Shown here in pieces: positions 34,608-43,586 of a stretch of 64,000 nt of DNA. The position numbers were made by a program, and so were the translations under genes. The DNA comes from Methanogenium marinum. Lineage in GTDB: Archaea > Halobacteriota > Methanomicrobia > Methanomicrobiales > Methanomicrobiaceae. Under the pieces are notes generated by a model that was not told where the DNA came from, did no database searches, and saw only the letters and a list, made by a program, of their open reading frames with translations. The first letter of the stretch is position 1. Each line of letters opens with the position of its first letter. The DNA lies in the NCBI RefSeq assembly GCF_028912405.1, contig NZ_JAKELO010000002.1, positions 1,683,276 through 1,747,275 on the forward strand. Direction: 5' to 3'.

Positions 34608-36350
34608 GTGTGTGGGATTGTCGGGTACATCGGCTGGCGTGAAGCCGCACCAGTGATTGTCGAGGGCCTGAAAAGTCTTGAATACCGGGGGTATGACTCA
34701 TTTGGGGTTGCCACCGGGACTGACAGTATCATGGTTGCCAAGCGGAAAGGGCGTATATCGGAGCAAGCGGAGTGTGTGGTAGGCTGCCATGGTACCCGTG
34801 GGATTGGCCACACCCGGTGGGCAACCCATGGTCTGCCCGATGATCGCAATGCCCATCCGCACACTGACTGTACCGGGCAGTTTGCCATCGTTCACAATGG
34901 GATTATTGAAAACTATGCTGAACTCAGGAGGGGACTGGAAAGTCGTGACCATCGGTTCACTTCTGATACTGACAGTGAAGTGATTGTGCATCTTATCGAG
35001 GAAGCATGGGAGGGTGATTTTGCTGCAGCAGTTCGTAGTGTCCTCCCGCTTCTGAGGGGCTCATATGCGATTCTTGCTCTCTGTGCGGGTTCTGATGAGG
35101 TTATTGCTGCACGGGAGAGGAGCCCACTTGTAATAGGTCTTGGGGATAGTGAATTCTTCGCCTGCTCTGATGCAACCCCTATTGTTATGTATACACGGGA
35201 TATTCTGGTTCTTGAAGACGGCGATATGGCGGTGATACGGGAAGGTTCTGTTGCAGTGGAGAATGGGGGCGAGGTAGTCGCTCGTGAGGCTTCATACGTT
35301 GACTATGATGTAGAAGCGGCCCGGAAAGGTGGATTTGCGCACTTTATGCTCAAGGAGATTTTTGAGCAGTCCGACGTATTCCAGCAGTCGTTCCGGTTGG
35401 CGTTCAGCCATCTGGAGACCAGTGCTCTTCTCAGGCATGCACATGGTATTTCAGTGATCGCCTGTGGGACTTCCTACAATGCTTCTCTCCTCTTTCGGTA
35501 TTTTGTTGAGAAAGAGTGTGGTACACCTGTCAGGGTTGACCTGGCCTCAGAGTACCGGTATCTCTCCACTCCGGAAGATGAGGTTGTAATTGCCGTTTCC
35601 CAGTCAGGAGAGACTGCTGATACGCTGTCGGCCCTAAAGAAGGCAGCGGCTTCCGGCTGTCCGACTATTGCAATTACTAATGTGCAGGGGAGTTCTATCA
35701 CCCGTGCAGCAGATCGGACTATCTATACCGGGGCCGGGCCTGAGATCAGTGTGGCTGCCACGAAATCGTACATGGCACAGGTTGCGGCATTTGTCGGACT
35801 GCTTGCAGGAATGACCTGTTCTGAAACGTCTTTTGTGGAATGTTCAGTCGGACAGGCCATTGAGGAGTCCCTTCTCACGGATGTGAGTGAAGCGGTCAGT
35901 CTCTGTGTCCCGGCATCAACAATCTTCTACGTAGGCAGGGGTATTTTTTATCCTGTTGCCCTGGAAGGGGCACTCAAGATGAAGGAAATCTCTTATATCC
36001 ATGCAGAGGGATATGCGGCGGGTGAAATAAAACACGGGCCATTTGCTCTCCTTTCAGAAATGACACCTGCTGTTGCTGTTTGCCTCCCTGGGGACGGGTA
36101 TCATTCGATGTTAGGGAATCTCCGGGAGATGAAAGCACGGGGTACACCCCTCATTGGCATTGGCTATGGGGATGATATTGATCTGCAGGATGTGACTGAT
36201 GTTTGCATCCCGATTCCCAAAGGGGATGAATATGCACAGGTGGCTGCAGTGACGGTCATCATGCAGCGAATTGCATATTATACGGCGCTCGCTCTTGGGC
36301 GTGATATTGATAAACCACGGAACCTTGCGAAGAGTGTGACGGTTGAATGA
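34608..36350 (+). CDS. glmS: Glutamine--fructose-6-phosphate aminotransferase
   Basis: 580 residues with a GTG start placed so that Cys2 is the catalytic nucleophile (CGIVGYIGWREAA). The N-terminal glutaminase domain includes RGYDSFGVA, GHTRWATHG, and HNGIIENYAELR. Two SIS isomerase domains follow: ACGTSYNASLLFRYF, SQSGETADTLSAL, and VGRGIFYPVALEGALKMKEISYIHAEGYAAGEIKHGP. It ends DKPRNLAKSVTVE, the family's invariant tail. GlmS makes glucosamine 6-phosphate, the entry step of amino-sugar biosynthesis. It closes the glmM-glmU-glmU-glmS run with no gap after copy 2. Confidence 0.95.
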   Translation: MCGIVGYIGWREAAPVIVEGLKSLEYRGYDSFGVATGTDSIMVAKRKGRISEQAECVVGCHGTRGIGHTRWATHGLPDDRNAHPHTDCTGQFAIVHNGIIENYAELRRGLESRDHRFTSDTDSEVIVHLIEEAWEGDFAAAVRSVLPLLRGSYAILALCAGSDEVIAARERSPLVIGLGDSEFFACSDATPIVMYTRDILVLEDGDMAVIREGSVAVENGGEVVAREASYVDYDVEAARKGGFAHFMLKEIFEQSDVFQQSFRLAFSHLETSALLRHAHGISVIACGTSYNASLLFRYFVEKECGTPVRVDLASEYRYLSTPEDEVVIAVSQSGETADTLSALKKAAASGCPTIAITNVQGSSITRAADRTIYTGAGPEISVAATKSYMAQVAAFVGLLAGMTCSETSFVECSVGQAIEESLLTDVSEAVSLCVPASTIFYVGRGIFYPVALEGALKMKEISYIHAEGYAAGEIKHGPFALLSEMTPAVAVCLPGDGYHSMLGNLREMKARGTPLIGIGYGDDIDLQDVTDVCIPIPKGDEYAQVAAVTVIMQRIAYYTALALGRDIDKPRNLAKSVTVE

Positions 36351-36441
36351 ATGTTAATCCGGTAAAGTCACGTGCTAATAAGGGAAAGGTACGTGCAATA
36401 AGTATCCCTTATTCTCATATTACCATGGAGTAATTAAAAGA

Positions 36442-37602
36442 ATGAATATTCTTCTTGTGTCCACACAGGACTACATCCATCATCCCATCCCATCCCGCCA
36501 CCATTATATTTTCGAACGCCTGGCAGAGCGCCATACTGTGCATGTTCCCCATTTTCATGTATCACGGGGTCCTGAACGAACGACCAGTCTGCATGTACAT
36601 GAAGCAACACTGTTTCCCCTGAAGAGTCCTTTTCTTCATTATACCCTGAATGCTCCGTATCATTTTGTATTCTTCAACAAATTTTTCAGAGAAAATGACA
36701 TTGATGTGGTGGTTGCAGCCCATGTTCTTGCAGGAACCGCAGTAATTTTGGCTGCAAAACGTCATAAAATCCCGGTATTGTTTGATCTGAAAGACTGGTT
36801 CCCTGATTCTGCAGCTGCATATTATTCAAATTCGGGGGTGCAGTCTGTTGTACGGAATGCTGTTTTCAGAATAACCCGATGGAATCTCAAAAATAGTGAT
36901 CGGATTTCCACCGTTTCGCCTGTTCTGGTTAAAAAACTTGCAAATTTTGGATTTGAAGCAGATCTTATAACAAATGGTGTGGATTTATCCTGTTTTGCTC
37001 CTATGAAAATAGACAGGAAAGGAGTAGACGCTCGAATCAAACCCGAATCTTTTGTGATCGGCTTTTCCGGAAGTGTGGAACGGTGGTATGATCTCATTGG
37101 AATTATTGACACGATGCCGGAGATTATCAAATATTATCCGGAAACAATTTTTTTGATTGTTGGGCCGGGTCTTTTTACAGCGTATTATCATGAACTGGTG
37201 GAGAAGGTAAAGGAATATGGAATTGAAGACAGGGTTTTCTTTGCAGGAAAAAAAGAGTATTCTGAACTTCCTTTGTACATTAATGCAATGGATCTCTGTA
37301 TGATCCCGCTGGAGCCAAAACAGTGGATAGACATCGCGCTGCCCAATAAATTTTTTGAATATAGTGCATGTGGAAAACACATTCTTTCAACTGAGATCCC
37401 TGGTATTATGGATTACGGGTATCAAAATGTTGAATATTACCGTTCGAAGGATGAATTAACAGATTCAATAAAACGATGCATTGATGAATATCAGGAAGGT
37501 ACGTATCATTCAGATGTGCCTGAACAGATTAATGAGAATGACTGGAATCAGAAGGCAGAAGAGATGGAGAATGTCCTGTTCAGTCTGATCAAAATGCATT
37601 AA
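36442..37602 (+). CDS. Glycosyltransferase family 4 (group 1)
   Basis: 386 residues, a GT-B fold enzyme. The N-terminal domain opens MNILLVSTQDYIHH and has VLFDLKDWFPDSAAAYYSN; the C-terminal donor-binding domain has VIGFSGSVERWYDLIGII, IFLIVGPG, VFFAGKKEYSELPLYINAMDLCMIPLEP and KFFEYSACGKHILSTEIPG. These match sugar transferases of group 1 that use nucleotide-activated sugars. It lies between glmS and aglB, so a role in the lipid-linked glycan of N-glycosylation is the natural reading. The substrate is unknown. Codon usage is somewhat more AT-rich than in the flanking glm genes. Confidence 0.82.
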   Translation: MNILLVSTQDYIHHPIPSRHHYIFERLAERHTVHVPHFHVSRGPERTTSLHVHEATLFPLKSPFLHYTLNAPYHFVFFNKFFRENDIDVVVAAHVLAGTAVILAAKRHKIPVLFDLKDWFPDSAAAYYSNSGVQSVVRNAVFRITRWNLKNSDRISTVSPVLVKKLANFGFEADLITNGVDLSCFAPMKIDRKGVDARIKPESFVIGFSGSVERWYDLIGIIDTMPEIIKYYPETIFLIVGPGLFTAYYHELVEKVKEYGIEDRVFFAGKKEYSELPLYINAMDLCMIPLEPKQWIDIALPNKFFEYSACGKHILSTEIPGIMDYGYQNVEYYRSKDELTDSIKRCIDEYQEGTYHSDVPEQINENDWNQKAEEMENVLFSLIKMH

Positions 37603-37675
37603 TATATTTTTAGTCGTGCATGTTCCAACACCAAAGAAATTAATCTTTGGTGATAAAATAATATTGAGTGGTTCA

Positions 37676-40144
37676 ATGAACATAGAGAATCTTGCAAAAT
37701 ATAAACCATATATTATAATTGGCATTCTTATTTTCTTTGCGATTATTGCGCTTTGGCTCCGGTTGTTACCGGCGGCAGGGCTTGTGACTGAGGAGGGAGT
37801 AAATCTCCTTGGAAATGACCCCTGGTATAATCTCCGTCAGGTAGAGTCAATGGTAGAAAATTTCCCTTCGTATCTTTGGTTTGATGCGATGACGGAGTAT
37901 CCGTCAGGAAATGGTATCCACTGGGGGCCGCTTTTCATCCAGATCATTGCCGGACTGAGTATCCTTGTAGGTGCAGCGACCCGGCCGGAGATGATGTATG
38001 TTGCCTCCTGGGTACCACCCCTGATGGGAATGCTTGTAGTCCCGGTTCTTTATCTCGTTGGAGAGAAGATCGGTGACTGGAAATGTGGTATTTTTGCCGC
38101 CTTGTTTGGGGCAGTTGTGTCAGGGCAGTTTTTTTATCGTTCTCTCTTTGGGTTTGTGGATCACCATATCGCAGAGACTCTTTTCGGGCTCATTTTCTGC
38201 CTCTGTTATATCCTCACCCTAATTGAAATCAGAAATAATCCGGTTCATTTTTCTGATATAGAAACGCTAAAAAGGCCGGCAGTATTTGCTTTGGGAACAG
38301 GTATTGCCTACATTTTAGGACTTGCTGTGATGCCGACAATGATCCTCTTTGCGATGATTGTTGCTGTGTACACCCTCTTTCAGTATGTCTATGACTTCTG
38401 GAAACAGCAATCCGATGATGGTTTACTTTTTGTAAATACCATAGTCTTTCTCTCTGCGGTGATTGGGATCTTCATAATTGGGTTCAATACGATGAGCCTG
38501 TCAATGAATCGGTATTCCCCGGCTCAGGTTATTGCCTATCTCACTCTTATCGTCGCAACAGGTGTCCTCTGGTATATTTCCCGTGTTCTACGGGGCAAAC
38601 CATGGTATTATTATCCGGGTATACTTGCTGGAGCAGGTGCTATTGTGTCCATTCTCCTGTATCTCATCGCACCTGCATTTTATGAGATGCTGATTGGAAA
38701 CTTATTCTCCTTCTTTGGCCAGTCAGCAACGGTATCAACAATTCAGGAAGCCCGTCCTTGGGAGGCGGCACTGGCATGGGATGCATTTGGCTTTGGCCTG
38801 ATCCTCATGTTTGGTGGGTTTGCAGTAATTATCTGGGATTTTATCCGGAAAGGGCGTGCAGAACATCTCTTTGTGGTGGTCTGGTCAGTAATAATTCTCT
38901 TATCAACCATGCAACATGTGCGGTATGAATACTATATTGCCGTAAATATTGCTCTCCTCGCAGCCTATTTCATGTACTGGACGCTTGGAGCAGCGCAGGG
39001 ACGGCTTCTGGAGATGACAGGTATCAGCAGGGGCGAAGGAGTGACAGAAGAATCTTCATCCCCTGTTGAAAAGGGAAAAAAAGGAAAACGAAATGATGCA
39101 AAAAAAGAGATGAAAGAGGCAAAATCAACAAAACAGGGGGCACCGTCATCAGTTGTCATCATTCCGTTTGCAGTAGGTGTGCTTTTCTCCCTGCTCTTTA
39201 TCTCATCCTCTGTTGCAACAGATCTTCAAATTGGAAATGGCATGGCATACGGTGGCATGCAGCCCGACTGGTACTCATCCCTTGAATGGTTCGGGGAAAA
39301 TTCCCCCGATCCAGGAGTAGACTACTATGAAATCTATGACAAAGAGACCTTCACGTACCCGTCTGAATCATATGGTGTGATGTCGTGGTGGGATTATGGG
39401 CATTACATCACTTTCGTTTCAAAACGGATACCCAATGCGAATCCGTTCCAGCACGGAGTAGCAGGATCGAACGGTGCTGCTGCGTTCTTCCTGCAGGACA
39501 ATGAAGCAGGTGCAGACACGATACTTGATAATGTCGGTACAAAATATATCATCACTGATATTGAGATGGACACCGGAAAATTCTGGGCCATGGCCACCTG
39601 GTATGACGCTGATGTGGGGGGGGCCCCATACATAACCGGATACAGCGACCAAAGTGGAAACCAAGGCTGGATATATACAGATGAATACTATCGGACCATG
39701 GTCTCACGTCTGCATAATTTTGACGGGTCAATGGCAGTGCCGGATGAAAATTATATTATTGAAAATAATGGCAAGACATACAGCTATCTGGTTCTCTCCC
39801 CGGTGGAGCCTGTGGCAGCCCTGCAGCACTACCGGCTGGTTCATGAATCTGACACCAATGTCTTTGGAAATAAGGCGGTTGGCAACCTGAAGTATGTCAA
39901 GATCTTTGAGTATGTCCCCGGTGCGGTTATAAAAGGAGACGGCATCATTGAGATCCCTCTGAAGACCAACACCGGTCGTGAGTTTACCTACCGGCAGGAG
40001 AGTGTAAATGGTACATTTGTCGTACCGTATCCCACAGATGGTTCGGTGTCCGGCATCACTACCCTTGGGTCATATACCATTGCCGGAACCGGGCAGACGT
40101 TTACTGTCACAGAATCTGACATTCAGTCAGGAAAACAGATTTAA
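37676..40144 (+). CDS. aglB: Oligosaccharyltransferase AglB (STT3 family)
   Basis: 822 residues from the ATG at 37676. About thirteen membrane segments occupy the first 450 residues, then a basic linker rich in Lys (KKGKKGKRNDAKKEMKEAK), one more helix, and an extracellular catalytic/acceptor-binding domain. The first DxD-type motif is GNDPWYNLRQ (Asp48); the acceptor-binding signature WWDYG is at about residues 571-575 (SWWDYGHYI). It moves a glycan from a lipid carrier onto Asn of N-x-S/T sequons on the outer face of the membrane. It is the last gene of the glycosylation run and converges with ycaO. Confidence 0.92.
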   Translation: MNIENLAKYKPYIIIGILIFFAIIALWLRLLPAAGLVTEEGVNLLGNDPWYNLRQVESMVENFPSYLWFDAMTEYPSGNGIHWGPLFIQIIAGLSILVGAATRPEMMYVASWVPPLMGMLVVPVLYLVGEKIGDWKCGIFAALFGAVVSGQFFYRSLFGFVDHHIAETLFGLIFCLCYILTLIEIRNNPVHFSDIETLKRPAVFALGTGIAYILGLAVMPTMILFAMIVAVYTLFQYVYDFWKQQSDDGLLFVNTIVFLSAVIGIFIIGFNTMSLSMNRYSPAQVIAYLTLIVATGVLWYISRVLRGKPWYYYPGILAGAGAIVSILLYLIAPAFYEMLIGNLFSFFGQSATVSTIQEARPWEAALAWDAFGFGLILMFGGFAVIIWDFIRKGRAEHLFVVVWSVIILLSTMQHVRYEYYIAVNIALLAAYFMYWTLGAAQGRLLEMTGISRGEGVTEESSSPVEKGKKGKRNDAKKEMKEAKSTKQGAPSSVVIIPFAVGVLFSLLFISSSVATDLQIGNGMAYGGMQPDWYSSLEWFGENSPDPGVDYYEIYDKETFTYPSESYGVMSWWDYGHYITFVSKRIPNANPFQHGVAGSNGAAAFFLQDNEAGADTILDNVGTKYIITDIEMDTGKFWAMATWYDADVGGAPYITGYSDQSGNQGWIYTDEYYRTMVSRLHNFDGSMAVPDENYIIENNGKTYSYLVLSPVEPVAALQHYRLVHESDTNVFGNKAVGNLKYVKIFEYVPGAVIKGDGIIEIPLKTNTGREFTYRQESVNGTFVVPYPTDGSVSGITTLGSYTIAGTGQTFTVTESDIQSGKQI

Positions 40145-40156
40145 AAATAATATATT

Positions 40157-40189
40157 ACTGTCCTTTTAGGACAGTTTGGTCTTTTTTTT
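40157..40189 (+). terminator. Hairpin plus T-tract after aglB, overlapping the ycaO 3' end
   Basis: ACTGTCC (40157-40163) and GGACAGT (40169-40175) form a perfect 7-bp stem with a 5-base loop, followed by TTGGTCTTTTTTTT. It sits 13 bases after the aglB stop and overlaps the last codons of the convergent ycaO gene. The shape is that of an intrinsic terminator for aglB; archaea usually need only the T-tract. Confidence 0.55.
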
Positions 40190-41347
40190 CCGAGATGGGT
40201 CAGTATATGATACTTCAAACCCGGGGATGACAACCCGCCAGACTGGCAGGGGAGTTCGGGTAAGGTCAACGACACAGATGCGATCAGTATGGGGGGCGAC
40301 AGCTGCGATTGCTGCATGGAGTTCTTCATCTGTTGCAGTATACTGCGTTCCTTCTATCTTATCTGTGGAGATTACCTGGGTATTTCCAAACCAAATGCGG
40401 TTAATTCTTTTATAGCGTTCATATCCTGCCTTTTCCACCATTGCTGAGCGTCCGGAAAAGATGCCGACCTCTTCTGAGAATATTTGTGATACACGGTTTC
40501 GTGCCAGTTTCAGCAGTGTATATTCAGCTGCCACATTTGGATCCGGATGGGTGGATGCAGCCATCATGATCATGAACGGGTCCTGCGTAATAGTGTCATC
40601 AGCTACAGCTGCAACAGTTGGTATGCCATAGGTATCATTTAGGAGCCACATGGTGACTTCAATGCCTTCTGCGGCAAAAATTTCCATAAGTGTTCCCGCT
40701 GGTGTTCCTGACTCCGGGATCAGGCGTTTTCCAAGGGAATAGTTTGTTTCCGCACGACTCAGGGCATCCCGCTCAATGACTTCGTAGATACCGTGGATGA
40801 TCGCTTCTTCCGCAACGCAGCCTGCTCCGAGGCCGTTTGGATCACTGCGGAAGAGCTGGTTGGCCATTCCGATTGGATCGTATGGATGATACACGGCATT
40901 TGCTGGTATGTATACCCGTTCATCATGCAGAATATCCTGCCCGGCAAGCCAGTGAAGTTTTTCCCCGATCTCTGGTTTTCGGGGGAGAATCAGTTCCTCA
41001 GGGTCAACAGCACGTGTCAGTCCCACTTCTTCATATGATGCAATGTCCATCTGACCCCCGGAATATGTTGAACTATAGCGCTCTACTGTTCCCATCATTG
41101 CAGCACATTTTGCATCGTCCGTTGTTCTCCCTGCACCGGCGGTCACTTTTCCCAGCCGTTCTTTTGGGCGGATAGTGCACCAGACAGGTATCCCAAGACG
41201 GTCTTTTTCGGTGATATCTATGAGATCTGCAATCTTTGCTTCTTCGGTGAGTGTCACTGCAGTATCATATGTATCTTTGGCTGTACAGGTGCGCGGGATA
41301 CCGGATGTGGTGATGTATTCATGGCGACTGACTTTGAACCCTTTCAT
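40166..41347 (-). CDS. ycaO: YcaO-domain protein, probable McrA thioamidation factor
   Basis: 393 residues from the ATG at 41347; an ATG four codons earlier is possible. YcaO enzymes activate backbone amides with ATP. Methanogen members (methanogenesis marker 1) install thioglycine in methyl-coenzyme M reductase. Blocks: GAGRTTDDAKCAAMMGTVERYSSTYS (ATP-binding helix with Glu), GAGCVAEEAIIHGIYEVIERDALSR (second ATP/Mg site) and a C-terminus rich in Lys. No tfuA partner gene is beside it. It is divergent from a DUF2098 gene and near nikR. The YcaO family is certain; the McrA target is inferred from the organism and family. Confidence 0.8.
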   Translation of the reverse strand: MKGFKVSRHEYITTSGIPRTCTAKDTYDTAVTLTEEAKIADLIDITEKDRLGIPVWCTIRPKERLGKVTAGAGRTTDDAKCAAMMGTVERYSSTYSGGQMDIASYEEVGLTRAVDPEELILPRKPEIGEKLHWLAGQDILHDERVYIPANAVYHPYDPIGMANQLFRSDPNGLGAGCVAEEAIIHGIYEVIERDALSRAETNYSLGKRLIPESGTPAGTLMEIFAAEGIEVTMWLLNDTYGIPTVAAVADDTITQDPFMIMMAASTHPDPNVAAEYTLLKLARNRVSQIFSEEVGIFSGRSAMVEKAGYERYKRINRIWFGNTQVISTDKIEGTQYTATDEELHAAIAAVAPHTDRICVVDLTRTPLPVWRVVIPGFEVSYTDPSRKKKTKLS

Positions 41348-41369
41348 TATACCTACCATATGCGATCCA

Positions 41370-41380
41370 TTTTTTTATAT
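41370..41380 (-). promoter_or_regulatory. Candidate TATA box for ycaO
   Basis: On the minus strand the stretch reads ATATAAAAAAA, ending about 23 bases before the ATG at 41347. That spacing favours the internal ATG at 41347 over 41359 and implies an almost leaderless mRNA. The DUF2098 gene starts 25 bases away on the other strand, so the two genes share a compact divergent promoter region. Confidence 0.45.
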
Positions 41381-41404
41381 CTTGGCTCGTCCTTTCTTTT
41401 GTAT

Positions 41405-41695
41405 ATGGAAGACGTGGCGATATCTCCGGGTATGCGGGTTCGGTACCCACGTACTGGTACAGCAGGCACTGTTGTACGGATTGAGGAGATCGATGGCAAC
41501 GAGTTTGCTGAGATCGATACGACTGGCCTTCTCTACAGGATCGATCAGTTGGTTCCTATCGAAGGGGAGAAGGAAATTCTGAAAAAAGAGAGGAAATCGT
41601 CTGGAATTTCTGATTATGAGCACCTTCGGGAGATTGAATCTACTGAAGATATGCAGGATGCATATGACCAGGTTTCAGGCGTCGGTGCTGGATAA
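41405..41695 (+). CDS. DUF2098 family protein
   Basis: 96 residues from the ATG at 41405. The first 60 residues form a small beta-rich domain (MRVRYPRTGTAGTVVRIEEIDGNEFAEIDTTGLLYR, with the VRYxxTGTxGxV pattern of DUF2098), followed by a charged helical tail (EKEILKKERKSS). The family is found almost only in methanogens and often sits beside methanogenesis-marker genes. It fits here next to ycaO. The function is unknown. It converges with nikR, 20 bases apart. Confidence 0.75.
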   Translation: MEDVAISPGMRVRYPRTGTAGTVVRIEEIDGNEFAEIDTTGLLYRIDQLVPIEGEKEILKKERKSSGISDYEHLREIESTEDMQDAYDQVSGVGAG

Positions 41696-41715
41696 CTGAA
41701 AATTTGTATGCCTTG

Positions 41716-42138
41716 TCACTCTTCAATTGGGATGGTGGTCAGTTTTACCGACTCCACTCCTTTTTGTGACATAAGACGTTCGGCGATATTCTTGAGTTTT
41801 ACACCGTCTCCGCGGAGGAGAATAATCTCCACACATTTGTCATGACTGACATGGGAATGAAGGGATGACTGGATTACATCAAGATATTCATGCTGAATCT
41901 CGGTGAGAACCTGCAGCAGACCACGTTGTTCATGATCATAGACCATAGTAATTACTCCCTGCCGTTCACCTGTTACATCGGACATCCATTTATAATACGT
42001 AATATATGTTCGGATAGCATCGCGTATGCCCTCTGAACGTGATGAATATCCCCGATATTCGAGGATTTCATCAAATCTGTCAAGAAGATTTTTAGGAAGA
42101 GATATTCCGATTCGTGAAAGGTCTGATTCGTGTGACAT
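41716..42138 (-). CDS. nikR: NikR nickel-responsive transcription regulator
   Basis: 140 residues. The N-terminal ribbon-helix-helix (SRIGISLPKNLLDRFDEILEYRGYSSRSEGIRDAIRTY) binds DNA; the C-terminal ACT-like domain binds nickel. The nickel ligands align with the E. coli set: His83, His94, His96 and Cys102 in HEYLDVIQSSLHSHVSHDKC. It controls nickel uptake, which matters because methyl-CoM reductase (F430) and hydrogenases need nickel. No nickel transporter lies in this window. A TTGTA-9-TACAA inverted repeat in its upstream region (42172-42190) is a candidate operator. Confidence 0.93.
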   Translation of the reverse strand: MSHESDLSRIGISLPKNLLDRFDEILEYRGYSSRSEGIRDAIRTYITYYKWMSDVTGERQGVITMVYDHEQRGLLQVLTEIQHEYLDVIQSSLHSHVSHDKCVEIILLRGDGVKLKNIAERLMSQKGVESVKLTTIPIEE

Positions 42139-42171
42139 GTCTGTTCCTCAACAAAATTTGGGCGTCCTCTG

Positions 42172-42190
42172 TTGTACTTATTAGTTACAA
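42172..42190. promoter_or_regulatory. Inverted repeat upstream of nikR (candidate operator)
   Basis: TTGTA (42172-42176), a 9-base AT-rich spacer, and TACAA (42186-42190) make a short palindrome about 34 bases upstream of the nikR ATG, in the divergent region with aIF2-gamma. A ribbon-helix-helix dimer of dimers could bind it, but known NikR sites have longer spacing between half-sites, so autoregulation is only a suggestion. Confidence 0.3.
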
Positions 42191-42356
42191 AGGTTAATAT
42201 TTTTCTTACTCTGTGTTATTTGGGTCTGCCTTTGTCCGGGAGTTTGGTTATATGTTCGGTTCATGGCTCTGTTTCAGTACTGGAGTAATATGGAAATTAC
42301 ACACCGAGTAGGTATAAGTAGGGCGGTTGTATACTAATAGTGAGGTTTGAAGTTCA

Positions 42357-43586
42357 TTGAGTGATCCATTGATTCCCAGTGTCAACATCGGTGTAGTCGG
42401 ACATGTTGACCATGGAAAGACTACGCTTGTGTCTGCGCTTACCGGCTTGTGGACGGACCGGCACAGCGAGGAGATCAAACGAGGGATCTCCATCAGGCTT
42501 GGATATGCGGATGCCACTTTTTATCAGTGTCCGTCATGTAAAGGTTCTGAAGCATATTCCACATCGCAGAAATGCGTTTGTGGTGCAAAAGGGGAGCCTG
42601 TCCGTACTATATCATTTGTGGATGCACCCGGCCACGAGACGCTGATGGCAACAATGCTTTCGGGGTCTGCCCTGATGGACGGTGCAATGCTCGTTATTGC
42701 AGCAAATGAGCGATGTCCACAGCCACAGACGAAAGAACACCTGATGGCACTTGAGCTTGTGGGTATCAAAAACATTGTGATTGTCCAGAATAAAATTGAT
42801 GTCGTCTCGCAGGCTGACGCAATGGAAAATTACCGGCAAATTCGCAAGTTTGTAAAGGGAACTATTGCTGAAAAAGCACCGGTGATCCCGGTATCTGCAC
42901 AGAAAAAAATAAATTTTGGGGCACTTGTCCAGGCACTCAATGAGTATATACCTGAACCGGAACGCAACCCGGATGAAGAACCACTTCTTCTGATTGCCCG
43001 TTCCTTTGATGTCAATAAGCCGGGGTGCAGCTGGCGTGATGTAAAGGGAGGAGTGATCGGCGGCTCCCTGACGCAGGGTGTCTTCAGTGATGGTGATGAT
43101 ATTGAGATTCGTCCTGGTCTGAAGGTGCAGGTTGAAAACCAGATCGTATGGGAACCCATACAGACAAAAGTGACCACCATCAATTCAGGTTCCAAACGGG
43201 TGCAGGAGGCAAGTCCTGGTGGCCTGCTTGGTGTGGGTACAAAACTGGATCCGGCACTGACAAAGAGTGACGCTCTCTCCGGGCAGGTAGCGGGCCATAT
43301 TGGTCATCTTCCCCCGGTGTGGGACAAACTTGCATTCACGGTAAAGCTGATGGAACGGGTTGTTGGTTCAGATGACGAATTCACCATTGATCCGCTCCGT
43401 CATAAGGAACCTCTGATGCTTTCGGTTGGTACTGCAGTGACCGTCGGAGTAGTTGTAAATACCAAGAAAGATGTGGTCGAAGTAGTCCTGAAACGACAGG
43501 TATGTGCTGCAGTTGGTTCACAAATTGCAATATCCCGGCAGGTCGGTGGCCGCTGGCGTTTGATTGGGATGGGGACACTGGTTTAG
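42357..43586 (+). CDS. eif2g: Translation initiation factor aIF2, gamma subunit
   Basis: 409 residues of the GTPase subunit that brings initiator Met-tRNA to the ribosome. G1 is GHVDHGKTT (15-23); switch [11 protein letters not shown]; a zinc knuckle CPSCKG ... CVCG at about 58-75; G3 VDAPGH; G4 QNKIDV. It ends in the beta-barrel domains II and III ([21 protein letters not shown]). The start appears to be TTG at 42357, since no ATG or in-frame GTG precedes the G1 motif; GTGAGG lies about 12 bases upstream. It overlaps the PIN-domain gene by one base. Confidence 0.95.
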   Translation: MSDPLIPSVNIGVVGHVDHGKTTLVSALTGLWTDRHSEEIKRGISIRLGYADATFYQCPSCKGSEAYSTSQKCVCGAKGEPVRTISFVDAPGHETLMATMLSGSALMDGAMLVIAANERCPQPQTKEHLMALELVGIKNIVIVQNKIDVVSQADAMENYRQIRKFVKGTIAEKAPVIPVSAQKKINFGALVQALNEYIPEPERNPDEEPLLLIARSFDVNKPGCSWRDVKGGVIGGSLTQGVFSDGDDIEIRPGLKVQVENQIVWEPIQTKVTTINSGSKRVQEASPGGLLGVGTKLDPALTKSDALSGQVAGHIGHLPPVWDKLAFTVKLMERVVGSDDEFTIDPLRHKEPLMLSVGTAVTVGVVVNTKKDVVEVVLKRQVCAAVGSQIAISRQVGGRWRLIGMGTLV

